DNA from: Sphingomonadales bacterium 32-65-25
Lineage (GTDB): Bacteria > Pseudomonadota > Alphaproteobacteria > Sphingomonadales > Sphingomonadaceae
Assembly (NCBI GenBank): GCA_002280855.1
Contig: NCEU01000009.1
Span: 1-64,000, forward strand
Direction: 5' to 3'
DNA length: 64,000 bases
Numbering within the stretch: the stretch's first letter is position 1; the number at the start of each line of letters is the position of its first letter. The notes under the pieces were generated by a model. The model saw only the letters and a program-made list of their open reading frames with translations, was not told the DNA's origin and did not search any database. Shown piece after piece: positions 6,901-17,364 of the stretch. Position numbers and translations under genes: made by a program.

Positions 6901-9617
6901 CCACCGACAGCGCCGGGCGGGTGGCGCGCGCCACGCAGAGCCTGTGGCTGGCCGGCGATGATGATTGGTGGTTCGGCGGCGACAATGGCGACCGCATGGA
7001 CCTGGTGCCGGAAGCGCCCGAAGTTGCCGCCAATGGCACGGCCCGCCTGCAGGTGCGCATGCCGTTCCGCTCCGCCACCGCGCTGGTGACCGTGCTGCGC
7101 GGCGGCGTGATGGAGAGTTTCGTCACCACATTATCGGGCAAGGACCCGGTGGTGGAAGTGAAGATGAAGGGCGATTATGCGCCCAACGTCTATGTCTCCG
7201 TGCTCGCCGTGCGCGGGCGCGTGGCGGGCTGGCGGCTGTGGCTGGCCGATCTGGCGCGGCGCTGGAACCTGCCCTGGCTCAGCCGCGAAGGCGCGTACCC
7301 CACAGCGCTCGTCGATCTCGCCAAGCCCAGTTACCGGCTGGGGATGGCGCAACTGAAAGTGGGCCATGATGCGCGACGGCTAGCCGTGCAGGTGGTGCCT
7401 GACAGGCCGACTCATGCCGTGAAGGAGGCCGCCAGTGCGTTGGTGACCGTGAAGCCGCCGGCCGGCACGCGCCTGCCCGCCGATGCCGAAATCGCCTTTG
7501 CCGCCGTGGACGAAGCCCTGCTGCAACTGAAGGACAATGACAGCTGGAAGCTGCTCGATGCAATGATGGCGCCGCAGCCGCTGGGTGTCGTGCTCGCCAC
7601 CGCGCAGGGCCAGGTGGTGGGCAAGCGCCATTATGGCAGCAAGGCCGTGGCGGCGGGTGGCGGCGGCGGCGCGCTGGCCATGCAGCGCCGCGATTTCCAA
7701 CCGGTGATCGCCTGGGTGGGCCGCGTGAAGCTGGACGCCAATGGTCAGGCGCGGGTGCCGTTCCGCCTGAACGACAGCCTGTCCGGCTTCCGTCTTGTTG
7801 CCATTGCCAGTGCCGGCTCCGGCCTGTTCGGCACCGGCAGCGCCAACATCCGCACCACGCAAGATTTGCAGATTCTGCCCGGCATCCCGCCGCTGGTGCG
7901 CACCGGCGATGCCTATGTGGCGACGATGGTGGTGCGCAACACCACGGCACGCGCGCTGGCCGTCATCATCACGGCGAGTGCTGGAACGACGCGCTGGCCG
8001 GCCAAGCCTATCACCCTGGCCGCCGGTTCGGCCCAGACCATCGCCTTTGCCGCCACTGCACCCGCCGCGGGCACTCTGACGTGGAAACTCGCCGCCAGGG
8101 GCGGCGGCGCGGCCGATGCGGTGCAAGTCGAACAGATCGTCGAACCCGCCGTGCCGCCCGCCGTGATCACCGCCGCCCTCACCCGCGCCGGCCTGCCCAT
8201 CGCAGTGCCGGCCGGCGCGCTGCCGGGCACGGCCTTTGTGACGGTCGCGCTGTCGCCATCGCTGGGCGGCAATCTTTCGGCAATGCAGGCCTATATGGCG
8301 GCCTATCCCTATGATTGTATCGAACAGCGCCTGTCGAAAGCCGTGGCGCTGGGCGACAAGGCGATGTGGGATCGCGAGGTTGCCAGCCTTTCTGCCTGGA
8401 CCGACCCGCGCGGCCTGCTGCGCTTCTTCCCCAACAGCAGCATGAGCGGCGATGCCGATCTCACCGCTTATGTGCTGCGCCTCTCCCGCGTGTCGGGTTG
8501 GCCGCTGCCTGCAGTGGAAAAGGCGCGGATGCTGGGCGGCCTGCGCCCTGTCGCCGAAGGCCGGGTCGCCGGTGACCGGCTGGCCGCGCTGGCGGCGCTG
8601 GCCGGTGAAGGCGAGCCCGTCGGCCGCATGCTTGCCGGCTTCAACGCTACGCTTGATCAGTGGGGCCCGGCTGCGCTGCTCGATTGGCGCGCCGTGCAGC
8701 TGGCCAGCGGCAACGGCCCGGCCGCCGCGCAGACACTGGCCCGGCTGCGTGCCCGGCTGGATGATCGCGGCACGGTCATGCGCTTTACTGGTCCGGCCGA
8801 CGAATGGGGCCTGATGAACAGCCGCGACGCCGCCACGGCGCGCCTGCTGCTGGTCGCCACCGACGATCCGGCCTGGGCCGGCGACGCACCGCGCCTCGCC
8901 CGCGCCTTGGTGCAGGGCCAGCAACGCGGCCATTGGGACACGACGCCGGCCAACGCACTGGCCCGGCTGGGGCTGGCTGGCTTTGGGGCCAAGTTCGAGA
9001 AGGAAGAGGTGAGCGGCCGCACCACCGTCGCGCTGGGCGTGGCCCGGCAGGTTGCGAAGTGGCCCAACCCATCCCCCGTCCGTCTGCCCGCCGCCACCGC
9101 GCCGCTGGCCATCAGCCACGCCGGCAGCGGCCAGCCGTGGGCGATGGTGTCGCTCAGCGCCGCAGTGCCCGCGACCAAACCCATCGCCAACGGCCTGTCG
9201 CTGCGACGCCAGATCGTCCCCATCCGCCAGTCCGTGCCCGGCCGCTGGAGCCGGGGCGACGTGCTGGCCGTGCGCCTCACTATCCAGGCCCGCGCGCAAA
9301 CGGCGTGGGTGGCGCTCACCGATCCGGTACCGGCCGGAGCCACGATATTGGGCGGCGGGCTGGGTGGCCGCTCCGAACTGTTGGCAGAAGGCGAAGCCAG
9401 CGCTGGCCAGACGCCCGACTGGGTGGAGCGGCGCACCGGCCATTATCGCGCCTATTGGCAGCAACTGGGCGCCGCGCCGATCACGGTGGAATATCGCATC
9501 CGGCTCGGCAGCAGCGGCCGCTTCACTTTGCCCCCCACCCGGGCCGAGGCGATGTATGCGCCCGATGTCAACGCCCTGTTGCCGGGCAACGCCCTGGTGG
9601 TTGCCGAGCCGAAATGA
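3966..9617 (+). CDS. yfhM: Alpha-2-macroglobulin family protein
   Basis: A very large periplasmic or membrane-tethered protease trap of about 1,883 residues. The ATG at 3966 gives MPTPPPRMPWRLLGAGLLLG with a signal-peptide hydrophobic core and an Ala-Gln-Ala-Gln-Ser cleavage region; the frame is open back to a GTG at 3882. The thioester motif is present as PYDCIEQ (Cys at about residue 1451), where most bacterial forms read CLEQ. Upstream are macroglobulin-like domains, including FAAVDEALLQL of the alpha-2-macroglobulin core. No lipobox cysteine is seen. The gene overlaps pbpC by four bases, the usual pairing: the trap is thought to protect the wall when PBP1C repairs it. Confidence 0.93.
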   Translation: MPTPPPRMPWRLLGAGLLLGLAAMPLIGQAQSLPRPGVAGFSPEGMVAAPRQIVVRFATPMVALGGSAPAPISGACGAGGKATWLDPQRFAIDLPAALPGGQACSFGLAPGLKDLAGRPLPATGPLRFTTPGPSLRAIAPEYEELAEDQIFLIASEAPPTPVSLAGHAACLIEGVGEKIPLDPLPDATRDALIKGSRGNWNLNWFLEQAGWRASEGGEARTRASITALHCRRPLPPGGKVTILWGRQVAAANGLTAGSDWQRRFTVRQAFTARIECTRVNAGAACSPLDLIRLSFTAPVPRAAALQARLVQNGRAIAPEVPKDRANTLQEVRFKGPLPARTKFSVTLPAGLADDSGRRLANAERFPLPIATGDYPPLAKFAGTFGILEAEEGGVLPVTLRGVENPLPASMLALPTRSITTTDDAAIARWLRQLERAEERTFRSEPLSDGGNRSIETTRSQPLIPARQPARRFTVSRSKDGAMQVVGIPLKNRGFHVVEIASPLLGNALIGPGNVRHVATGALVTNMAVHFQWGDGASLAWVTRLNDATPVAGAAVRLSDGCSGKLLWQGKSDAQGRARIPAGLPRPSGYTGCVAGQSAPLFISARTADDYSFALSSWGRGIQGYDFNVPTGDWQGGALAHAVLDRTLARPGERINLKLFERVTSDAGFARAPAGPRTLTARHWASDTVLPITLDGGADPVGHIDLPASAPAGDWDLRLAGDEERSVGRFQVEEFRLPTSRAAISGPKAIPVAPRSLPLDLALSYLSGGGAGGTPVTLRTRVVPRSVEVPGYDGWRFDAETVKPGLAALDGDGNEAGASATAQRAAEQPLTLGPAGTARVVASGWPAITAPSTLVAEMDYPDTNGEVATRVTRLALEPAALRVGIATDGWLSKADDLRLKLVVLDVAGKPVKGQKVSVRLFAREILSTRKRLVGGFYAYDNARETRELKAKCTATSDNRGRALCQLDAGVSGEVLALAETTDSAGRVARATQSLWLAGDDDWWFGGDNGDRMDLVPEAPEVAANGTARLQVRMPFRSATALVTVLRGGVMESFVTTLSGKDPVVEVKMKGDYAPNVYVSVLAVRGRVAGWRLWLADLARRWNLPWLSREGAYPTALVDLAKPSYRLGMAQLKVGHDARRLAVQVVPDRPTHAVKEAASALVTVKPPAGTRLPADAEIAFAAVDEALLQLKDNDSWKLLDAMMAPQPLGVVLATAQGQVVGKRHYGSKAVAAGGGGGALAMQRRDFQPVIAWVGRVKLDANGQARVPFRLNDSLSGFRLVAIASAGSGLFGTGSANIRTTQDLQILPGIPPLVRTGDAYVATMVVRNTTARALAVIITASAGTTRWPAKPITLAAGSAQTIAFAATAPAAGTLTWKLAARGGGAADAVQVEQIVEPAVPPAVITAALTRAGLPIAVPAGALPGTAFVTVALSPSLGGNLSAMQAYMAAYPYDCIEQRLSKAVALGDKAMWDREVASLSAWTDPRGLLRFFPNSSMSGDADLTAYVLRLSRVSGWPLPAVEKARMLGGLRPVAEGRVAGDRLAALAALAGEGEPVGRMLAGFNATLDQWGPAALLDWRAVQLASGNGPAAAQTLARLRARLDDRGTVMRFTGPADEWGLMNSRDAATARLLLVATDDPAWAGDAPRLARALVQGQQRGHWDTTPANALARLGLAGFGAKFEKEEVSGRTTVALGVARQVAKWPNPSPVRLPAATAPLAISHAGSGQPWAMVSLSAAVPATKPIANGLSLRRQIVPIRQSVPGRWSRGDVLAVRLTIQARAQTAWVALTDPVPAGATILGGGLGGRSELLAEGEASAGQTPDWVERRTGHYRAYWQQLGAAPITVEYRIRLGSSGRFTLPPTRAEAMYAPDVNALLPGNALVVAEPK

Positions 9618-11695
9618 GACCAGACTTGCGGCGCGCACGCGCCTTGCCCCTCGTGCTGCTGGCGTTGCTCGGGCTGCTACTGTGGCGCACGCAGCCGGCG
9701 GCGGTGCCTGCGTTCGCGTCGCTGGTGGCGCAGCCGGGCAGCGAAGCCGTGCTGCTCGACCGGCAGGGCCGCGAACTCGCCCGTCGCCGCACCGATCCCG
9801 ACACGCGCCGGCTCGACTGGTTGCCTCTGAATGCCATCAGCCCCGATCTGGTGCGCCGGCTGGTGGCGGCGGAGGACAAGCGCTTCTGGCAGCATGGCGG
9901 CATCGACTGGCGGGCGGTGGCCGCTGCGGCACGGGACGGGCGCGGTGCCTCCACCATCTCGATGCAGATCGCCGCATTGATTGATCCCAACCTCGGCCGC
10001 GCCGGGCAGCGCGGGGTGCTCGACAAACTCGCCCAGATGCGCGCCGCTCGTGCGCTTGAAACGCGGTGGAGCAAGGCGCAAATTCTCGAAGCCTGGCTCA
10101 ACCTGCTGCCGCTTCGCGGGGACGTGGTGGGCGTCGATGCCGCCGCGCGCCTGCTTGCCGGGCGGCCGGCGGCACTACTGGAACCAGCCGAAAATGCCGT
10201 GCTGGTTGCCCTCGCCCGTCGCCCGTCCGCGCCGGCTGAAGCCGTGCTGCGCCGCGCCTGCCGGGCCGCGCCTGATCTCGATTGCACCACCATCGCGCTC
10301 GCTTCCGCGCGCCTGCTCGGCCCACGCCAGCGCGTGGAGTCGGACGATCTCGCCCCGCATCTGGCGGATCGGTTGCTGCCACCGGGCACCCGCGGGATCG
10401 TGCGCAGCAGCATCGATGCCGATGTGCAGCGGCTGGTCGGCGCCGCACTTGATCGGCAACTGGCGGCGCTTGGCCAGCGCAACGTGCGCGATGCCGCCGC
10501 CGTGGTGGTGGACAATGAAACCGGCCGCATATTGGCGTGGGTGGGCAGCGCCGGTGCCGCCAGCCGGGCGGCGGCCGTGGATGGCGTCACCGCGCCGCGC
10601 CAGGCTGGGTCCACGCTGAAGCCGCAGCTTTATGCGCTCGCGCTGGAACGGCGGTTGCTCACGGCGGCGTCGCTGCTCGATGATAGCCCGGTCGATCTGG
10701 AAACCGCCACCGGGCTTTATATCCCGCAAAATTATGATCGCGGGTTTCGCGGGGCGGTGTCGGTGCGCACGGCGCTGGGTAACAGTTTGAACGTACCGGC
10801 CGTGCGCGCCTTGCTGCTCACCGGGGTCGAACCCTTCCGCCAGCGTCTGCAAGATGTTGGCTATCGCGGCATTGATCGGCCGGGGGATTATTATGGCTTT
10901 TCCCTGGCGCTGGGTTCTGCGGAGGTGACATTGCTGGAACAGGCCGCCGCTTTCCGCGCGCTGGCGCTCGGCGGGCGCGGTGGGCCGCTTAGCCTCGATC
11001 CAGTAGCGCGGCCGGAAACCGCGCAGGTGATCGACCCTCAGGCCGCCGCCATCGTGCGCGAACTTCTGGCCGACACGGCCGCCCGCAGCGCCAGTTTCGG
11101 CGAAGAATCCGGCTTGTCGCTGCCGTTCCCGGCGGCGGTGAAAACCGGCACATCCAAGGCCATGCGGGACAATTGGTGCATCGGCTTTTCGCGGCGCTTC
11201 ACCGTGGCGGTGTGGGTGGGCAATTTCGAGGGCGATGCGATGATCGGCGTTTCCGGCACCAGCGGCGCCGCGCCCGCATGGGCGGCGATCATGCTGGCGT
11301 TGCATGATGGCGCGCCACCGGCGGGCTGGGCGCTTCCGGCTGGAGTCGAGCGCCGCCGTGTCAGCTTCCAACCCGCCGTGGAGCCGCCGCGTGAGGAGCT
11401 GTTCCTGCCTGGCACCTGGCAACCAGTGTTCGCACTGGCAACGCCGGCCGAACAGGCGCCGCGCCTGGTCTCGCCCAGCGACGGCAGTCTGATCGCAATC
11501 GATCCCGATATTCCGCCGGCGCGGCAGCTATTGGTGATCCGCAGCATCGGCCAGCGGCCGGGCCTCTTCGTCGCCGTGGATGGCCGCCGCCTGCCCGGCC
11601 TGCCGGCGCGCTGGGCACCGGTGCCGGGCCTGCACGAAATCAGCCTGACCGACGGGCAGACAACCTATGACCGGGTGCGGGTGACGGTGCGCTGA
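9614..11695 (+). CDS. pbpC: Penicillin-binding protein 1C (bifunctional peptidoglycan synthase)
   Basis: A 693-residue class A PBP. It has an N-terminal membrane anchor (about residues 9-24, LPLVLLALLGLLLW), a glycosyltransferase-51 domain with VAAEDKRFWQHGGIDW near residue 85 and ASTISMQIA, and a transpeptidase domain with STLK (Ser at about 333), NSLNVP and AVKTGTSKAMRDNW. A C-terminal beta domain typical of PBP1C follows. It polymerises and crosslinks glycan strands at the inner membrane. The ATG at 9614 overlaps the stop of the upstream gene. The same frame stays open far upstream inside that gene, but the signal-anchor and homology begin here. Confidence 0.95.
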   Translation: MRPDLRRARALPLVLLALLGLLLWRTQPAAVPAFASLVAQPGSEAVLLDRQGRELARRRTDPDTRRLDWLPLNAISPDLVRRLVAAEDKRFWQHGGIDWRAVAAAARDGRGASTISMQIAALIDPNLGRAGQRGVLDKLAQMRAARALETRWSKAQILEAWLNLLPLRGDVVGVDAAARLLAGRPAALLEPAENAVLVALARRPSAPAEAVLRRACRAAPDLDCTTIALASARLLGPRQRVESDDLAPHLADRLLPPGTRGIVRSSIDADVQRLVGAALDRQLAALGQRNVRDAAAVVVDNETGRILAWVGSAGAASRAAAVDGVTAPRQAGSTLKPQLYALALERRLLTAASLLDDSPVDLETATGLYIPQNYDRGFRGAVSVRTALGNSLNVPAVRALLLTGVEPFRQRLQDVGYRGIDRPGDYYGFSLALGSAEVTLLEQAAAFRALALGGRGGPLSLDPVARPETAQVIDPQAAAIVRELLADTAARSASFGEESGLSLPFPAAVKTGTSKAMRDNWCIGFSRRFTVAVWVGNFEGDAMIGVSGTSGAAPAWAAIMLALHDGAPPAGWALPAGVERRRVSFQPAVEPPREELFLPGTWQPVFALATPAEQAPRLVSPSDGSLIAIDPDIPPARQLLVIRSIGQRPGLFVAVDGRRLPGLPARWAPVPGLHEISLTDGQTTYDRVRVTVR

Positions 11696-11701
11696 GCGCC
11701 G

Positions 11702-12403
11702 TTACGGGCACCAGTGGATGTCGATGTCCATGTCCAGTTCGGCCAGCAAACGGCCGATCGGGAGCGTGCTGCTCGCGCCTTGCTTCAGCGCCTGTTCCAC
11801 GACCTTGCGCTTGGCCTTGCCTTGCAGCACCAAAGTGACGGTGCGGGCCGTAACCAATGTGGGGCCTGTAAGAGTCACGCGATTCACCGGGGCATTAGCG
11901 GGCAGCGGATCGGGGCGCACGCCGAGCGCACGGCGCGCCTTGGGGCCGGCGATGGCGGCATCGAAATCCGGGCCGGGGAAGATGGAGGCGGTGTGGCCAT
12001 CTTCACCCACGCCCAGCCAGGCCACGTCCAGTGGCCAGTCGAGATCGGCGATGCGTTCGTCTGCCGCGCGGCCGGCGGCCACCGGGTCGCTCTCACCGGC
12101 GGTGAGCGGCACCACGCGGGCTTTTTTGGGCAGGAACAGTCGCGCCAGCTGGCCGGCGTTGGAAAGCTTGTCCGTCACCGGTACCAGCCGGTCATCGGTG
12201 GGCAGGATGGTCACATCGGCCCATTCGATCTTCATGTCGGCCAGCAGTTTCAGAGCCGGCAGCGGGGTGGCGCCACCGGGAAACGCGACCAGCGCCCGGC
12301 CGCGGGCTTCCAGCGCCTGGCCGATAATATAAGCGAAGTCGCCGGCTACGGCCTCGGCCATCTCGTCGGCGTCGTCATATTCCCACCATTCGGCATCAAT
12401 CAC
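11702..12403 (-). CDS. pgl: 6-phosphogluconolactonase
   Basis: A 233-residue DevB-type lactonase. It hydrolyses 6-phosphogluconolactone between glucose-6-phosphate dehydrogenase and the Entner-Doudoroff or pentose-phosphate steps. Diagnostic segments are ALVAFPGGATPLPALKLLA, then TILPTDDRLVPV and the GVGEDGHTASIFPG motif near residue 135. It lies three bases downstream of an SDR dehydrogenase gene on the same strand and converges on pbpC with a six-base gap. No zwf or edd is in the window. Confidence 0.93.
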   Translation of the reverse strand: MIDAEWWEYDDADEMAEAVAGDFAYIIGQALEARGRALVAFPGGATPLPALKLLADMKIEWADVTILPTDDRLVPVTDKLSNAGQLARLFLPKKARVVPLTAGESDPVAAGRAADERIADLDWPLDVAWLGVGEDGHTASIFPGPDFDAAIAGPKARRALGVRPDPLPANAPVNRVTLTGPTLVTARTVTLVLQGKAKRKVVEQALKQGASSTLPIGRLLAELDMDIDIHWCP

Positions 12404-12406
12404 GCA

Positions 12407-13180
12407 TCATTCTCCAGAAACGGGCACGGTGTAATTGAGGCCGAGCCGGCCGCCGTCCGCATAGATGGTCTCGCCGGTAATGTAACTGGCGTCGTCGCTC
12501 AACAGGAAGGCGGCGATGGCCGCGATTTCTTCCGGCTCACCGGCGCGGCCCATCGGCGTGCGCGACATGATCTGGCGGCGCGCCTCTTCGCTGGCCATCA
12601 CGGCCTGTTTGGCCAGATCGGTGAGGATGGTGCCCGGCCCGATGCCGACCACGCGAATATTGTGCGGCGCCAGCGCGATGGCGGTGTTCTTTGTCAGCTG
12701 GTTCAGCCCGCCCTTGGCGACATTATAGGCCAGCAGCGCCGGGATGGTGAGCACGGCATTCACGCTGGACATGTTGACGATCACGCCGCCACCCGCCGCG
12801 ATCAGGTGCGGCGCGGCCAGTTGCGTGGCGTGGAAGGCGGCGGTGAGATTGGTGGCGATGACCCGGTCGAACTGTTCCGGCGTTTCGGTGAGAATGTCAC
12901 CCTTTACCGCGATGCCGGCGTTGTTGATCAGACCATCAAGGCCGCCCCAGCGCTCCACGGTGGCGGTGATGGCGGCAGCGATCTGATCGCGGCTGGTCAC
13001 GTCGCAATGGATGAAGGCGGCGGCCTCGCCCAGTTCGGCGGCGCGCTCCGCGCCTTCTGCCAGCACATCGGCCAGCATCACCCGCGCGCCTTCGGCGACC
13101 AGCCGCGTGGCGATGGCGAGGCCGATGCCGCGGGCGGCCCCGGTGACGAGATAGCGGCGGTCAGAAAGTCGATGGCTCAT
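12407..13180 (-). CDS. SDR-family NAD(P)-dependent oxidoreductase
   Basis: A 257-residue classical short-chain dehydrogenase. The Rossmann motif TGAARGIG is at residues 13-20, NNAG near 88, the catalytic Ser in NMSSVNA and the YxxxK pair in AYNVAKGG; the C-terminal GETIYADGG is typical. Asp in MLADVLAEG after the second strand suggests NAD rather than NADP. Together with pgl immediately downstream it could be a glucose 1-dehydrogenase feeding the lactonase, but the lactonase acts on the phosphorylated sugar, so this is only a suggestion. The substrate is not determined. Confidence 0.88.
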   Translation of the reverse strand: MSHRLSDRRYLVTGAARGIGLAIATRLVAEGARVMLADVLAEGAERAAELGEAAAFIHCDVTSRDQIAAAITATVERWGGLDGLINNAGIAVKGDILTETPEQFDRVIATNLTAAFHATQLAAPHLIAAGGGVIVNMSSVNAVLTIPALLAYNVAKGGLNQLTKNTAIALAPHNIRVVGIGPGTILTDLAKQAVMASEEARRQIMSRTPMGRAGEPEEIAAIAAFLLSDDASYITGETIYADGGRLGLNYTVPVSGE

Positions 13181-13219
13181 GCTGACGACTTAGCGCAGCC
13201 AGCGGCGTGACGGCCAGTC

Positions 13220-14362
13220 CTATTCGGTCAGTTCGCTCCACACACCTTTGAGCTTGTCGAAGAAGCCCTGGCTCTTCGGCGTGTTGCGGCCGCCTTCAGT
13301 GCCTTCGATGGCGCGGAATTCCTCCAGCAGTTCGCGTTGCCGCGCGGTGAGCTTGACCGGGGTTTCCACCTCGACCTGAATCACCAGATCGCCAAAGCCG
13401 CTGCCATTCAACGACGGCATGCCCTTGCCGCGCACGCGGAACTGCTTGGCGGTCTGGGTGCCGGCGGGGATCTTGATCGTCGTCTGCTGCTTGTCGAGGC
13501 TGGGCACATCAATCTCGCCGCCCAGTGCGGCCAGGGTGATCGACAGCGGCGCGATGGCATAAAGCGTGGTGCCGTCGCGCTTGAACACGTCGTGCGATTT
13601 CAGGTGGACAAAGATATAGAGGTCGCCCGCCGGGCCACCGCGCGTGCCGGCTTCGCCTTCACCGGCCACCCGGATGCGGGTGCCGTCGTCCACGCCCTTG
13701 GGCACGTTGACATTGATGGTCTTCTGCTGTTCCACCCGGCCAGCGCCGCCGCAGCTTTCGCACGGATCGGCGATCACCTGGCCCTGGCCGTGGCAGGCTG
13801 GGCAGGTGCGTTCCACCATGAACAGGCCCTGGCGCATACCAACGCGGCCATTGCCGCCGCAGGTGGTGCAGGCGCGGGCCGAGGTGCCGGGCTTGGCGCC
13901 TTTGCCGCCGCAGGGCTTGCAAGCTGCAGCGACATCGATGGTCAGTGTCGCCTGGCGGCCATTATAGGCCTCCTCCAGCGTCATTTCGAGATCGTAGCGC
14001 AGATCGCTGCCGCGCGTCGGCCCACCGCGCCGGCCACGGCCACCGCCGCCGCCCATGAATTCACCGAACACGCTTTCGAAGATATCGGCAAAACCGCCGA
14101 AATCCTGAGCGCCGCCACCGCCGCCCCCACCTTGCCGGAAAGCAGCATGGCCAAAGCGATCGTACGCGGCCCGCTTCTGCGGATCCTTCAGCACGTCATA
14201 GGCTTCGCTGATCGATTTGAACTTCTGCTCGGCGGTGGCATCGCCGGGGTTCTTGTCCGGATGCCATTTCATCGCCAGCCGGCGATAGGCGGATTTCAGC
14301 ACCGCCTCGTCGGCACCGCGTTCCACCTCCAGGAGTTCATAAAAGTCGATTTCGGTGGCCAT
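13220..14362 (-). CDS. dnaJ: Chaperone DnaJ
   Basis: A 380-residue type I Hsp40 co-chaperone. The J domain carries the HPD motif ([10 protein letters not shown] near residue 34), followed by a Gly-rich linker and [14 protein letters not shown]. Four CxxCxGxG zinc repeats follow ([32 protein letters not shown]), then the C-terminal substrate-binding barrel. It stimulates DnaK ATPase and delivers clients. It lies 68 bases downstream of dnaK, separated by a strong hairpin that could reduce read-through. Confidence 0.97.
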   Translation of the reverse strand: MATEIDFYELLEVERGADEAVLKSAYRRLAMKWHPDKNPGDATAEQKFKSISEAYDVLKDPQKRAAYDRFGHAAFRQGGGGGGGAQDFGGFADIFESVFGEFMGGGGGRGRRGGPTRGSDLRYDLEMTLEEAYNGRQATLTIDVAAACKPCGGKGAKPGTSARACTTCGGNGRVGMRQGLFMVERTCPACHGQGQVIADPCESCGGAGRVEQQKTINVNVPKGVDDGTRIRVAGEGEAGTRGGPAGDLYIFVHLKSHDVFKRDGTTLYAIAPLSITLAALGGEIDVPSLDKQQTTIKIPAGTQTAKQFRVRGKGMPSLNGSGFGDLVIQVEVETPVKLTARQRELLEEFRAIEGTEGGRNTPKSQGFFDKLKGVWSELTE

Positions 14363-14390
14363 GCTTCAGTCGCCCCACAACAAACGCAGA

Positions 14391-14418
14391 AGTGCGCCCG
14401 CATCGCTGCGGGCGCACT
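14391..14418 (-). terminator. Hairpin between dnaK and dnaJ (attenuator or terminator)
   Basis: A perfect 12-bp stem (14391-14402 with 14407-14418) with a four-base loop, 13 bases beyond the dnaK stop. On the minus strand it is followed by only a weak T-rich stretch. It therefore looks like a partial terminator or a stabilising 3-prime end that keeps DnaK in excess of DnaJ. Confidence 0.65.
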
Positions 14419-14430
14419 CCGGCGACTGAC

Positions 14431-16344
<1,914 letters not shown>

Positions 16345-16466
16345 GGTCTGTCACTTCCTGTTCTGTGGGCCCGAACCCCATGCGCCCCATGAAGGCAGCG
16401 CGGCTTGGGTACGTCCCCGGTTGATGCTGTTGGCCGGTGCCCCAGCCGATGAATGTCGTAACGGCG

Positions 16467-16494
16467 ATATAGGAAGCGATTCCGGGGCTGCAAG
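16467..16494 (-). promoter_or_regulatory. RpoH (sigma-32) type heat-shock promoter for dnaK
   Basis: On the minus strand, CTTGCAG (16488-16494) is followed after 14 bases by CCTATAT (16467-16473). That is CTTG, then 17 bases, then CCTATAT, matching the alphaproteobacterial RpoH pattern. It lies upstream of dnaK with a leader of about 115 bases. Confidence 0.7.
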
Positions 16495-16503
16495 ACGGCG
16501 GCG

Positions 16504-16995
16504 ATGCGATTAACTGCACAGCTGATGTCGAATCCCCACCCTGCGACCATCCGCGCGCTGACCAGCGCCGAGATTCAACTGGCCGCCAGCGTGTTCGGGC
16601 CGGCGCTGGATGTGGCTGCGATCACTGTGCGGCGCGCCAAGTTCTGGGCGCTGCACCCGTGGTGGGTGACGATGGCGCCCGATGGCCATGTCTGGTGCCA
16701 TCCCAATGGCTTCAACTGGGCAGCCAATTATGCAGCCGAGCCGGTTTCGGCACAGGCGCATCTCATCCACGAACTCGTGCATGTCTGGCAGGTTCAGACC
16801 GGCGGTCATCTGGCGCTGCGCCGGCCGCCCTTTGCGCGCTATGGCTATGCGATCAAGCCGGGCAAGCCATTCCACCGTTACGGCATCGAACAACAGGCCT
16901 GCATCGTTGAACATGCCTTCCGGGCGCGGGCCAGGAACGACGCCGAAACGCTGGCGCGGCTCGCGCCGATCCTGCCCTTTCCCGGCTGGGGATAG
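16504..16995 (+). CDS. Vgr-related protein with HExxH motif
   Basis: About 163 residues (156 if the ATG at 16525 is used). The core reads SVFGPALDVAAITVRRAKFW, then MAPDGHVWCHPNG and HLIHELVHVWQ, which contains a zincin-like HExxH. This pattern is that of small proteins annotated in sphingomonads as Vgr-related or DUF4157-like. No signal peptide is evident. Peptidase activity is possible from the HELVH motif but unproven. The gene is divergent from dnaK, with its start about 10 bases beyond the heat-shock promoter, so the two share a control region. Confidence 0.7.
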   Translation: MRLTAQLMSNPHPATIRALTSAEIQLAASVFGPALDVAAITVRRAKFWALHPWWVTMAPDGHVWCHPNGFNWAANYAAEPVSAQAHLIHELVHVWQVQTGGHLALRRPPFARYGYAIKPGKPFHRYGIEQQACIVEHAFRARARNDAETLARLAPILPFPGWG

Positions 16996-17001
16996 AGACG
17001 G

Positions 17002-17364
17002 TCAGGCGTAGCCGCGCTCGCGCTGGATGGTCAGGTCGCACGGCCGGCACAGCACCCGCACATTGCCATCAACATCGCCCTTCTCGGCGGCCAGACGGTC
17101 AAGCACGGTGTCATGCTCCGGCAGCGGTTTGGCGCATTTGGCGCACTGGCCGTTCTGCGCCTTGGCCGTGCGCGCCTTCAACGATTGGCGGGCGTTGGGC
17201 TTGCCGCGCTCGTCATAGGTCAATTCCTTGTAGATCTTGCGGTTGAGGGCAAAGCGCAGTCGCTCGTCCTCTCCCGCCGCTTCGTCAATGCGCGCCCTGA
17301 ACTCGGCCAACAGGGTACGGGCGACGGCCAGTTCGGCCTCGTCCAGGGTGCGATTGATCGTCAT
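17002..17364 (-). CDS. HNH-like zinc-binding protein
   Basis: 120 residues from ATG 17364. The C-terminal half has two CxxC pairs (CAKCAKPL and LCRPCDL) flanking VLDRLAAEKGDVDGNVRV, the layout of an HNH nuclease zinc hairpin. The usual first HNH histidine is not obvious; PEHDTV is the nearest candidate. The N-terminal half is a charged helix. The start overlaps the stop of the upstream oxidoreductase by four bases (ATGA), so it belongs to the same transcript. A nuclease role is plausible from the fold, but its link to the metabolic operon is not explained. Confidence 0.7.
   Translation of the reverse strand: MTINRTLDEAELAVARTLLAEFRARIDEAAGEDERLRFALNRKIYKELTYDERGKPNARQSLKARTAKAQNGQCAKCAKPLPEHDTVLDRLAAEKGDVDGNVRVLCRPCDLTIQRERGYA

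Noticed and set aside
8804..9613. About 270 codons open in frame upstream of the pbpC start, which would make a 963-residue protein
   Set aside because: The stretch lies inside the alpha-2-macroglobulin gene in another frame, has Arg/Pro-rich out-of-frame composition and no PBP homology. The membrane anchor and the ATGA overlap fix the start at 9614.
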